Assembly: GCA_003565735.1 (NCBI GenBank)
Contig: PXBB01000002.1
Coordinates: 1-64,000, forward strand
Direction of reading: 5' to 3'
DNA length: 64,000 nucleotides
From: Bacteroidales bacterium
GTDB taxonomy: Bacteria > Bacteroidota > Bacteroidia > Bacteroidales > PXBB01
The position numbers were made by a program, and so were the translations under genes. The notes under the pieces are model-generated. The model searched no databases and was not told the DNA's origin. It was given only the letters and a program-made list of their open reading frames with translations. Numbering within the stretch: position 1 is the first letter of the stretch; each line of letters begins with the position of its first letter. Shown here in pieces: positions 10,739 through 20,641 of this stretch.

Positions 10739-12061
10739 TTACTCATACCTTAAAGAACTTACAGGGTCTTTTTGGGCAGCCTTTTTGGCAGGAGTAAACC
10801 CGAATATGATGCCAATACTGACTGAAACACCAAAAGCAATCAAAATTGAAATGGGCGCCACTATGGTAAGAATGCCTGTAAAACTTGTGATAAGCTTAGA
10901 AAGAACAACACCCGCTATGATACCTATCACCCCGCCACTTACACTAATAAAAGTAGCTTCCGATAGAAATTGAAATATGATATCCTTTTTGGTAGCACCT
11001 ATGGCAAGTCTTATTCCGATTTCTTTAGTACGTTCCATCACAGAAGCCAGCATAATATTCATAATTCCTATACCGCCAACTATTAATGATATGCTGGCAA
11101 TGGCCCCCAGCACAATATTGAAAATATCTTTGGTGCGTTGTTCTTGTTTTAGCAACAATTGAGGAATAACAATATGAAAATCTTCTGTTTGATGATGCCT
11201 TCGGTAAAGCATACGCTGAATTATCTCAGAGGTTTCCGGCAGTTGTTCCGAAGATGCAACCTGCACCACAATTTTATCTAACTGATTCATGTTTCTGGGT
11301 CTGCTTTCATCATTATTGCCCTGCTGTTGTCTGTTCAGATTAGCAGAAGTGACCAATGAGCGATCTCTGAAACGTCTTAGCAATGTTTGTACAGGAGCGT
11401 AAACAGTATTGTTAAAAACGTTGATATGGAAATCTTCAGAGACCATTTCCGACACTGTTCTGTCTTCAATAACACCAATAACTTTGAGCCATACCTGACC
11501 ACATTTAATATACTGGCCAATGGGATTGGTGTCTCCAAAAAAAGCCGTTCTGATACTTTGACCAATAATGCAAACGGGTTCACCATGATTAATCTGATGT
11601 TCATTAAACATAAAACCTTCGCGCAACGATAAGTTGTAAACATCAAAATAGGCGGGAATAACCCCGACAAGATCGGCACGTCTTCTGATACCTTCTCTGA
11701 TAAGATGCGTGTTAAACACTATTTCAGGGCTAACAGCCTGTACGTTTGGAATAAGGTCTTCTATACTTTGTGCATCAGCAAGAGTAAGCCCTGGCGAATG
11801 CGTTTGCGAAAGACCCGGGATAGCTTCTTCGTGAAACTCTTCATCTTTTTGAATAACAGGCGTGATAACAATATTATTGACCCCTACCTGTTTCATCTGC
11901 TCAAGTATTTCCTGTCGTGCACCATTTCCAATAGCGAGCATTGAAATCACGGCTGCGACCCCAAATATGATACCCAATGCCGTAAGTATTGACCGGAATT
12001 TATTAACAATAACGGCTTCTATGGCAATACCAAAATTATGAATATAGCGCCTATGTATCAT
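10739..12061 (-). CDS. MacB-like ABC transporter permease
   Basis: MacB periplasmic core plus FtsX domain: '[36 protein letters not shown]' (ORF reads '[36 protein letters not shown]'), '[20 protein letters not shown]'. Confidence 0.92.
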   Translation of the reverse strand: [440 protein letters not shown]

Positions 12062-12081
12062 ATTTTAAAAATTTTCAGAAA

Positions 12082-13335
12082 TTAGTCAACCATTACAAGT
12101 CTTAATTTTTCACTATCTTCCGGAGGATTAAGTAAAACTATGTCACCTTCCTGAAGGCCTTTTTCTACAATGATATGGTTTTCATTTCTCTGGGCTGTTC
12201 TAATTTCTTGTTTGATGATACCAACGCCCGTCGATTTGTAAGCAAAAACAATAGTGTCTTCAGAAAAAACAGTTTCGATAGGCACGTATAAAACATCTTC
12301 AATTACTGAAGTAAGAATGGCATTTTTAGTAGTCATAGCAGGGCGTAAAATCGAATCAAACTCATTGATTCTTATTTTTACCTCGAAGACCTTTGAATCA
12401 GAATTAGGTCGCTGTTCACCAACATTGGCAACTTCAATTACGCGCCCCGTAAAAACCTTATCAGGGAAGGCATCAATACCAACTACAGCAGTTTGGTCCA
12501 CACTAATTTTACTTATGTCAATTTCATTGACATAGGTTTTAGATATCATAATAGAGAAGTCAGGTAGTGTTGCAATGACATTATTCCAGGTACTGATTTG
12601 TGACCCCACGGTTATTTTACGTCCATCCCAGTCGCGGCGATAAATGACCATCCCTGCCTGAGGGGCGGTAATAGTAAACTCATCGAGGACCTTAAGCATC
12701 GCATCGAGACGCCGCCTTTGCTGTTCCAATGTAGCCGACACTTCTTGCATATTTGCTTTAGCTTGCTCAAGCCTTAATTCATAATTGTTAACAGCCTGCT
12801 TATAGGCTCTATGTGCTCTTTCCAAATCGAGTTCAGCCTGTCTGATAGTAGCAGGTGGCTCAAACTGAGATTGTTCTAACACAATTTTTCTTTCTTCAAG
12901 AGCAAACTCAAGATTGCGAAGTTCATCACGGGCATTTCTCAACTCTAAGGTAGTGTCGAGGCGGGTTCTGATAAATTGAGTTTCCAGTTTTTCAAGTTCT
13001 GTTTGCAGGTCTTTAAGCCTGTTGCTTATTTCAGTACGATCGAGTGCACCAACATAATCACCCGAATCAACAATGGAACCTTCAGGAACTAAGTCACTGA
13101 TCTGTACGTTCCAAATACCCACGGTACGCAATCCTGAAGGACCTTGTATATATTCTGAGTTCTTGGCTTCAAGTTCACCGGTAGTGACCACTTCAATATA
13201 AAAATCACCCCTCTCAACGGCCACACTGATATTTTCTCCTATGCTCTTACGCGTACGCATAAAAACAACGGTGATTATTAATATAATGACTATGATAAGG
13301 GTAATAATTCTTTTTCTTTTATCTTTTGGTTTCAT
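12082..13335 (-). CDS. HlyD/RND-type efflux periplasmic adaptor
   Basis: Single N-terminal TM, long coiled-coil, 'ITAPQAGMVIYRRDWDGRKITVGSQISTWNNVIATLPD' lipoyl-like segment; 20 bp upstream of the MacB-like gene, same strand. Confidence 0.88.
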   Translation of the reverse strand: MKPKDKRKRIITLIIVIILIITVVFMRTRKSIGENISVAVERGDFYIEVVTTGELEAKNSEYIQGPSGLRTVGIWNVQISDLVPEGSIVDSGDYVGALDRTEISNRLKDLQTELEKLETQFIRTRLDTTLELRNARDELRNLEFALEERKIVLEQSQFEPPATIRQAELDLERAHRAYKQAVNNYELRLEQAKANMQEVSATLEQQRRRLDAMLKVLDEFTITAPQAGMVIYRRDWDGRKITVGSQISTWNNVIATLPDFSIMISKTYVNEIDISKISVDQTAVVGIDAFPDKVFTGRVIEVANVGEQRPNSDSKVFEVKIRINEFDSILRPAMTTKNAILTSVIEDVLYVPIETVFSEDTIVFAYKSTGVGIIKQEIRTAQRNENHIIVEKGLQEGDIVLLNPPEDSEKLRLVMVD

Positions 13336-13345
13336 TGGTTACTGA

Positions 13346-15139
13346 TTATTTGAAAATATTGGTTTTTGAAATAAAGAGACGTAAACCCACAAAAGCAAAT
13401 ACGGCGACAGAAAACCACATAGCTGCTTGTCCCCATTCTGCAAAAATAGCCTTACCCGAAAAAAACAACGTGGCGTACACCATAATTATTGCTGATAACC
13501 ACGATAAAATAAGGTAACGCATCTGTGGTTTTTTATATGCTTTTTCTTTAGTAACAAATGGCTTCCATGCGCCTTCGGGCCGGACACGCTCATAAAAATG
13601 CTGTAATGTTTTTTGAGATTCCGGCTTGGTCAGAAAAGTAACTGACAACCATACTATTGTTGTTGTTCCCACAGTAAAGTAATATGAGAACCTGTTTTCT
13701 ATGAAAGCTTCCGGCAAAACATGCTCCAGATACAACTTGGCAAAAGCATAAGCTATAAAAGGGAATAAGGTCGCCGTTATTTCACTCCAGGCATTAATAC
13801 GCCACCAATACCATCTGAGGATAAGTACCAAACCGAGGCCGGCACCACATTCAATAAGAAAAGCCCACACATCGGATATGCGTGTTATACGGGTCGTAAC
13901 ATACAAGGCTAGAAGCATTATCAAGAGCGTAGCAATTCTGCTGGCAGCAACATAATTTTTTTGAGCAGCAGCAGCAGATTTAAATTTATTTTCAGGTTTT
14001 AAAAACCTTTTGTAAAAATCGTTTACCAAAAAGCTGGCACCCCAGTTGAGCTGCGTACTGATGGTGCTCATATATGCAGCAAAAAAAGCCATAAGCATCA
14101 ACCCGGTAAGACCGGCAGGTAAAAAATCTTTCATCGCCATAACATAGCCCAGTTTTTTGTCGTCGTCAGAAAGTTCGGGGTATAATACTATAGCAGCTAA
14201 CCCTACAACAATCCACGGCCAGGGACGCAAACAATAGTGAGCTATTTGAAAGAAAAGTGTCGCAAAAACAGCATTTTTTTCATCTTTACAGCTCATCATA
14301 CGTTGGGCGATATAGCCTCCGCCACCCGGCTCTGCTCCAGGGTACCAACTAGCCCACCATTGTATGCCGACAAAAGCCAAAAACGCTCCCATTGAAATAC
14401 TCAAAGTTTGAGCAAGCTCTCCCCCACTCGTTTGTAATGAAATAGAAGGAAAAAAGTTCAATGACCAGGGAGGCAGTTGCGATTTTAAACCACTTATACC
14501 ACCAATTTCTGACGAGTTAACGACCAAAAAAGCCAGTATAATACAACCGGTCATGGCTATAACAAACTGTATAACATCAGTAACAGCAACCCCCCATAAA
14601 CCCGACAAAGCCGAATAAGTAACTGTTAAAAGCATAGCGCCGGCAACCACCCATATAAGATAACTGTCGGGCACGCCAAAAAAAACTTTTACCAATGACA
14701 TCAATGCAATATTGACCCAGCCAATAATCAAAGCGTTAATAAAAGCACCCATATAAACAGATTTGATGCCTCGCAAAAGAGCCGCAGCTTTACCACTGTA
14801 GCGCAACTCAATAAGTTCCAATTCTGTTATGATATTTGCACGCCGCCAAAATTTTGCAAAAAAGAAAGTCGTCAGCATGCCCCCTATAAGCATGTTCCAC
14901 CACAGCCAATTGGCAGAGATACCATTTTGCGCTACCAGTTCCGTTACCGCCAATGGTGTATCTGCCGCAAAAGTGGTAGCTACCATGGAGATACCGGCTA
15001 TGTACCAGGGAAGATTACGACCGGTAAGAAAAAAATCAGTAATGCTGCGCCCTGCACGCTTTCTGTAGTAAAAACCAATTGCCAAAAATACAATCAGAAA
15101 AAAAATAATGATAAGCCAGTCAATAATTGCAAGGTGCAT
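13346..15139 (-). CDS. Sodium:solute symporter family protein
   Basis: Multi-TM protein with 'RSITDFFLTGRNLPWYIAGISMVATTFAADTPLAVTELV' typical of SSS transporters. Confidence 0.9.
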   Translation of the reverse strand: MHLAIIDWLIIIFFLIVFLAIGFYYRKRAGRSITDFFLTGRNLPWYIAGISMVATTFAADTPLAVTELVAQNGISANWLWWNMLIGGMLTTFFFAKFWRRANIITELELIELRYSGKAAALLRGIKSVYMGAFINALIIGWVNIALMSLVKVFFGVPDSYLIWVVAGAMLLTVTYSALSGLWGVAVTDVIQFVIAMTGCIILAFLVVNSSEIGGISGLKSQLPPWSLNFFPSISLQTSGGELAQTLSISMGAFLAFVGIQWWASWYPGAEPGGGGYIAQRMMSCKDEKNAVFATLFFQIAHYCLRPWPWIVVGLAAIVLYPELSDDDKKLGYVMAMKDFLPAGLTGLMLMAFFAAYMSTISTQLNWGASFLVNDFYKRFLKPENKFKSAAAAQKNYVAASRIATLLIMLLALYVTTRITRISDVWAFLIECGAGLGLVLILRWYWWRINAWSEITATLFPFIAYAFAKLYLEHVLPEAFIENRFSYYFTVGTTTIVWLSVTFLTKPESQKTLQHFYERVRPEGAWKPFVTKEKAYKKPQMRYLILSWLSAIIMVYATLFFSGKAIFAEWGQAAMWFSVAVFAFVGLRLFISKTNIFK

Positions 15140-15456
15140 CAGAATTTCCGTTTTTTTTATTAACGCAAAATTATGTAAAAATATAAATTCTTATAGTAAA
15201 ACTTTTACAAACTGTTAATTCTGTCCACCCAAATATTTGAAGCACTTAACAAACAGAAACCTTACCCCTTTACTCCTATCCTTTTGTAACGACTAAACAA
15301 TGTACAAGTGAAGAAATAACTGTTAAAAAAAAATTGGAATTAAAAATTTGACAAAACTTACGCTGGTTGTGAAAAGTTTTCAAGTAATACACAAGAGCAC
15401 CTTCATAACTTTCGACTGGTTCTAATATTATAATTTGCTGAATACTGACGTAGCTT

Positions 15457-17277
15457 CTAACTTATCAACTTTTGATACGCTTCGACATTCAAATCTTTAC
15501 AGGTATTATTGATACAAATAGTAGGTTTCGACGATCGTTTTTGTAAACTTCCCGGCCTTATTAAGCCTGCATTAATAACTGTTGGTGTACCGTAAACAGC
15601 ATACTGATTGCGGCTCCACTTTACGGCCATATTATAGAAATCGCATGACAGAGGTGATTTAAAGGACAGAGGTTCAACCACGCTGTTAGTCAACAGTTTG
15701 TACCTTACGATAGCTGCTTCTGCCATAGATACAGCTGATGGGTAGGGATGGTCGTGGGTGGAAGCAGGCACCGGCCCTATCAGGCTGTCTGTTGATGCAT
15801 ACCAATTCCCATTTCTTTTAAAACTTAACACGCCCTTTAATAATGTTTCCAGAGTAGCTTTTTCTACGGCATCTTCTTCAAAGAGGTAAGTACCGAGCAA
15901 TAACATGGCAGCCATATCCTCAAGGTATGTTTTGTCCTGTACAGCACCGCCTAAAGAAGCATGTGCTATCATCCCATGGGGACGTTTATGCTTAAGTAAA
16001 AGCTTTTCGAACACCATCTTAGCTTTACCGAAAGTATCAAATCCGGCATACCTGTGCGCATATATGAATGCTATAGCTGCCAAGGCATTCCAGGAAGTAA
16101 TGCACTTGTCATCGCGAAATGGTTGCGGTCTTTCTGCACGCTGCTTTAAAAGTTTAGCTTCTATTTCATCCAGTGGAGCATCCTTCTTCTTTATCAAATG
16201 ACAGCGCCCTTCAAAGCTGTGACACAGATACCTTTGATGAAAAATTTTAGCTTCATCAGGAGTCAGCAACTGTTTTATTTCATCTTCGGTCCATAAGTAC
16301 GTCAAGCCCTCCTGATGATTAGTGTCGGCATCATGAGCTGCTGCAAGCAAGTCTCCAGCTTCAAAAGTTTCCTCTAAGCACTTAATTATTGCTGCAACCA
16401 CATCCTTAAATTCCAAAAGCTTGAATCTGTGAGTCGCTAAAGCATAATTCATAAGCATCATGGCCTGGTCGTAAAGCATTTTTTCGAAATGAGGCACGCG
16501 CCATCTTCTATCAGTACAGTAGCGATAAAAGCCACCCTGCAAATGATCGTGCAAGCCCGAACGACTCATGGTCTGTAAGGTATAACGCAAAAATGTATCG
16601 GTATATTCATTGAAGTTTTGCAAATGAAGCAGGTAAAATAAAGTGGCATGAGGTGGAAACTTTTGCATGCCATAAAGCCCCCCCTCTTCCGTATCGAAAT
16701 ATTGATACATGGCAGAGCATATTTGGCTTTCATCTTTAAATCCAAAGTCATCTGTTTTGGCTTCTCCTGAAATTGGAACAGATATGTTGAATGATGAAAA
16801 GGAAGCTTTTTTTTGATTGTAAGCTATTAAAACTTCTTTCAGTATGTTTAAAAATGAAGGGCGGCCATACCCACCTTCTTTGGCAGGCGCAAACATCAAG
16901 GCATAAAAGGGTTTTAAATCCGGTGTGGCAAACACATTCAAAGGCCATCCACCTTGCCCCGTTTCCTTTTGCAAATATGCCATCATCCAGTCATCAATAT
17001 CAGGATGCGTTTCCCTGTCAATTTTTACACACACAAAATGCTTGTTCAAAAATGCCGCCGTCGAGGCATCAGAAAATGCATCTGACGCCATGACATGGCA
17101 CCAGTGACATGTCGAGTAACCACTCGACAATAACAATGGCTTAGATTTTTCGGCGGCATACTTTAAAGTGTCTTCATTAAACTCCTGCCACCAAACCGGA
17201 TTTTTTGCATGTTGTCTTAAATACGGCGAAAAAGATTTCTCCAGATTGTTTTTATGATATGTTTCAGTGGGCTCCAT
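15457..17277 (-). CDS. Thioredoxin domain-containing protein (DUF255/YyaL/SPATA20 family)
   Basis: 'NNLEKSFSPYLRQHAKNPVWWQEF...LLLSSGYSTCHWCHVMASDAFSD...VKIDRETHPDID...GQGGWPLNVFATPDLKPF'. Confidence 0.92.
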   Translation of the reverse strand: MEPTETYHKNNLEKSFSPYLRQHAKNPVWWQEFNEDTLKYAAEKSKPLLLSSGYSTCHWCHVMASDAFSDASTAAFLNKHFVCVKIDRETHPDIDDWMMAYLQKETGQGGWPLNVFATPDLKPFYALMFAPAKEGGYGRPSFLNILKEVLIAYNQKKASFSSFNISVPISGEAKTDDFGFKDESQICSAMYQYFDTEEGGLYGMQKFPPHATLFYLLHLQNFNEYTDTFLRYTLQTMSRSGLHDHLQGGFYRYCTDRRWRVPHFEKMLYDQAMMLMNYALATHRFKLLEFKDVVAAIIKCLEETFEAGDLLAAAHDADTNHQEGLTYLWTEDEIKQLLTPDEAKIFHQRYLCHSFEGRCHLIKKKDAPLDEIEAKLLKQRAERPQPFRDDKCITSWNALAAIAFIYAHRYAGFDTFGKAKMVFEKLLLKHKRPHGMIAHASLGGAVQDKTYLEDMAAMLLLGTYLFEEDAVEKATLETLLKGVLSFKRNGNWYASTDSLIGPVPASTHDHPYPSAVSMAEAAIVRYKLLTNSVVEPLSFKSPLSCDFYNMAVKWSRNQYAVYGTPTVINAGLIRPGSLQKRSSKPTICINNTCKDLNVEAYQKLIS

Positions 17278-17393
17278 AATATCTGTCTTATTTTATTTAA
17301 AATGCAAATTTACATATTTATTTTTAATAAATCTAATTTTAAATAATTAAAAGTGTCTTACTTTAGAATTTGGCAAAGGAGCTAAAAAAAGAT

Positions 17394-18566
17394 TTAAAAG
17401 GCATAATTTAAACTTAGTACACAATAATATCCGGCATCCTGAAAGATAGACTTATCACCACCAGCAAAAATTTGCGTGATAAATTCAACATCAAGATTTG
17501 TTGCGGCAGAGAAATTAATATTGGGCATAATAAAGGCTGCTTCGATATCAGGGAGCGTCATTAAAGCGAGTCCTCCCTGAAAAAGGCTGGAAAAATGATG
17601 TAGTGCATTAATGGTCACAGCAAATTCCGAAAACATAATATTATCTGGTCTGAGTGGTTGAGTAATCATAAAATGTTCATGTTCGGAGCGTTTGTGACCG
17701 CCATTATAAAGTAATTCAAGCACAACAAAAGTACCCGTATTAAACATATAGTCAATACCGGCGGCAGCCACAAAATTGCCACGCTGCTTGTGCGGTTTTT
17801 CTTCCACATCGTAAAACCATGTTCCTTCGCCTTTAAAGCCGGTACTTCTTATATTTCCTGCCCAACCGGTACCAATGGCTAAACGATTTTTATAATAGCC
17901 GGCCAGGAACTGCAAATCATATGCTTTATAGTTTTTCGAAACCAGCATGGCACCGGCACTTTCTTTAATATCATCGGCAGGGCTGTAAGCCATTTCTATT
18001 CTTGATGCAAAACCTGTGTGATATTGAACTCGTAAGGCATCTGAACCGGGGCGCTCTTGGTAATCAAAGTCAAAAAAAGAATATGTATTAAAAAGATCGT
18101 TAGGGTTGGAAATTACATTCATACCCCAGTTGATGCGCTGACGTCCGGCCCTGATATGCCATTTGTTATAATTGAAGTCAAGGTAAAGCCTGTCAAATGA
18201 GCTGTGAGCAATCCAATCGCCACTATCCAACCACATGCAACTTAAATCGAAAAAACCATCGTCGCTTTCGAACATAGTTTTTAAAATAGGGTAAGAACTC
18301 AATACCGGATTATACAATACCCTGTTGCGCATAGCGGCATGCACATTAAAATTATCAGAAAAACGCCATGTAAAGTTCAATCTGTTGTGGAGCAGGTTAT
18401 CATATACAGCATCCGAGAAATCGTGTTCCACACGCAAGCCACTCAAGTTTTTAACATAACCTGTGAACGCATACTTTTTGGCGTTTTCCGCACTATTTTC
18501 CGCCAATACAACATTAAAAAATGCAAGTAAAAGCTGAACAAGAATTATCTTTTTATACGTTTTCAT
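17394..18566 (-). CDS. Putative outer-membrane beta-barrel protein
   Basis: Signal peptide, amphipathic beta-rich sequence ('RINWGMNVISNPNDLFNTYSFFDFDYQERPGSDALRVQYH'), terminal aromatic 'LSLNYAF'; last gene of the LolA/FtsX/LolD-like run. Confidence 0.65.
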   Translation of the reverse strand: MKTYKKIILVQLLLAFFNVVLAENSAENAKKYAFTGYVKNLSGLRVEHDFSDAVYDNLLHNRLNFTWRFSDNFNVHAAMRNRVLYNPVLSSYPILKTMFESDDGFFDLSCMWLDSGDWIAHSSFDRLYLDFNYNKWHIRAGRQRINWGMNVISNPNDLFNTYSFFDFDYQERPGSDALRVQYHTGFASRIEMAYSPADDIKESAGAMLVSKNYKAYDLQFLAGYYKNRLAIGTGWAGNIRSTGFKGEGTWFYDVEEKPHKQRGNFVAAAGIDYMFNTGTFVVLELLYNGGHKRSEHEHFMITQPLRPDNIMFSEFAVTINALHHFSSLFQGGLALMTLPDIEAAFIMPNINFSAATNLDVEFITQIFAGGDKSIFQDAGYYCVLSLNYAF

Positions 18567-18661
18567 TTCTTATTATTATGATAATCGAATCCTACATTTT
18601 TATACTATCTCGTTAAGTTCATCGGTTTCATTATGCAGGATTCGAAAGGTTTATTTTATCA

Positions 18662-19348
18662 TTATTTGTTAACATCTTCGCTTACAGCACCATCAATAAG
18701 GGTTACAACACGTCTGGCTCTGTCAATTACTCTTTGGTCATGTGTTGAAAAAAGCAATGTGATATTTTCTTCTTTGTTGAGCCTGGCCATAATATCCAAA
18801 AGATTGAGTGCCGACTGTGTATCAAGGTTAGCTGTAGGCTCATCGGCCAGGATAAATTTTGGTTTTGAAGCCAAAGCTCTTGCTACGGCCACTCTTTGCT
18901 GCTGACCACCTGAAAGCTTGCTGGGTCTGACGTCCATCTTATCTCCAAGACCAACAGCTTGCAAAAGTTCCTCTGCCCTTTTGTTCATTTCATTGCTTTT
19001 CATTTTTTGTAACAACATAATAAATGAAACATTTTCTTTTGCAGTAAGTACGGGAATAAGATTATAGGATTGAAATACAAAACCAATATTTTTTAAGCGA
19101 AAGTCAAAAAGTTTACGCTCTTTAAGTTTTGATATATCTACATTTTCGATAAATATTTCACCATCGGTAGGCTTATCCAGACCGCCAATAAGGTTCAAAA
19201 AGGTTGTTTTACCACTGCCCGAAGGGCCTACAATGGCCGTAAATTCGCCTTCGTTGAATTTAATATTTACATTGTTTACTGCTTTAACGGGTGCTACGCC
19301 ACCATTATATACTTTTACCAGATTTTTTGTTTCTATAACTGTTTTCAT
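18662..19348 (-). CDS. LolD-type ABC transporter ATP-binding protein
   Basis: Walker A 'GPSGSGKTT', signature 'LSGGQQQRVAVARAL', Walker B 'FILADEPTANLD'. Start set at MKTVIETKNLVKVYNGG. Confidence 0.92.
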   Translation of the reverse strand: MKTVIETKNLVKVYNGGVAPVKAVNNVNIKFNEGEFTAIVGPSGSGKTTFLNLIGGLDKPTDGEIFIENVDISKLKERKLFDFRLKNIGFVFQSYNLIPVLTAKENVSFIMLLQKMKSNEMNKRAEELLQAVGLGDKMDVRPSKLSGGQQQRVAVARALASKPKFILADEPTANLDTQSALNLLDIMARLNKEENITLLFSTHDQRVIDRARRVVTLIDGAVSEDVNK

Positions 19349-19389
19349 AATATTTAATATTTTAATATTTAACATTTTTTTTTAATTAA

Positions 19390-20616
19390 CTATTCGCTTC
19401 TTACCGCTTCAACAGGCGAAAGCCTGATAGCTTTAACAGCTGGATAAACAGCTGCCAAAACTGCAAAAACCATGACCATAATGCCTATTTGAAAATACAT
19501 TTGGGGGTCGAGGTCTAAATAAAGCACAGTGGCATATCCGAAATCTTCAAGCCCCTCGGCTCCCACGCCTTCAAGGTTTATGCCTTTGACTTTGAAATGT
19601 CTGATCATCCCGTAAGAAAGTATTAATCCTGAGACACCTGCTATAAATGAAAGCATTATGGTTTCAAAAATTATCATCAAAAAGACTTTGGTTCTCTTCA
19701 TGCCAATGGCCATAAGAATGCCAAATTCTTTAACTCTTTCGAGGACAGACATAAGAATTGTGTTGAACAAACCAAAAGATACACCGAGAATTATGATACC
19801 AACCATCCATATAAGATTTTGATTGAGGAACTCTAAAGAATAGTATAAAGAGGGCTCCATATCTGCCCAGTGCTTTACATCCAATTCTGGGAAAGCCTTT
19901 CTAATCTTTTCTGCCATAAGCCTGTAGTTATCAACATCATCAATGACAACAGCTATTTCCGTTACATGCTTTTCTTTGCCAATCAAATCATATATATTTT
20001 TTGATTGTATAAACACCGTGGATTCTTCAAAGCGGCGTGAACTTAGTTTGTATAGTCCTTCTACCACAAAAGATGCACTGATCATCTCTCCTTTTATATC
20101 CTGAAATGTCAACACAATTCTTGAACCAACCGACACATTAATAGTATTGGCCAGGGCCTCTCCTATTATAATTGAAGGCAAGCGACCCTCATTTTCAAAA
20201 TAAGTGCCCTCGGTGATCAGGCTGTTTAGGTTTGTTGTAAGGGCTTCGGCTAATGCATCTACACCCTTAATCCTGACACCAGCATTTAGATTTGCCGATG
20301 CTACCATACCTTCAACAACACTGCGTTCAGAGACACTATGAACACCATCTATCGCTTCAATTTCTTTGGCTATGTGAATGCCGTTTTTTATATAGAACCG
20401 TGCTTCCGGATTGGCAACAAACTTTGGGTGATGTACCTGAATATGCGATGTACGGTTATCTACGGCTTCCTCAAACTGCTGTTTTTCAGCAGCCAACCTA
20501 ATTGCCCCTGAAAAAATACCACCCATTATGCCTATGATAATGGCTATGATAATGATACTGCTGCGGATCTTGTTCCGCCAAATATTTCTCCATGATATTT
20601 TTAATATTTTTTTCAT
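19390..20616 (-). CDS. FtsX/LolE-type ABC transporter permease
   Basis: 'ISWRNIWRNKIRSSIIIIAIIIGIMGGIF' N-terminus and 'TILMSVLERVKEFGILMAIGMKRTKVF' FtsX motif. Confidence 0.9.
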   Translation of the reverse strand: MKKILKISWRNIWRNKIRSSIIIIAIIIGIMGGIFSGAIRLAAEKQQFEEAVDNRTSHIQVHHPKFVANPEARFYIKNGIHIAKEIEAIDGVHSVSERSVVEGMVASANLNAGVRIKGVDALAEALTTNLNSLITEGTYFENEGRLPSIIIGEALANTINVSVGSRIVLTFQDIKGEMISASFVVEGLYKLSSRRFEESTVFIQSKNIYDLIGKEKHVTEIAVVIDDVDNYRLMAEKIRKAFPELDVKHWADMEPSLYYSLEFLNQNLIWMVGIIILGVSFGLFNTILMSVLERVKEFGILMAIGMKRTKVFLMIIFETIMLSFIAGVSGLILSYGMIRHFKVKGINLEGVGAEGLEDFGYATVLYLDLDPQMYFQIGIMVMVFAVLAAVYPAVKAIRLSPVEAVRSE

Positions 20617-20641
20617 TTTTTCCTGATTAAAAAGTTAATAC

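Noticed and set aside
18633-18905. 90 aa plus-strand ORF
   Set aside because: Antisense to the C-terminal part of the LolD-type ATPase with its conserved Walker B region.
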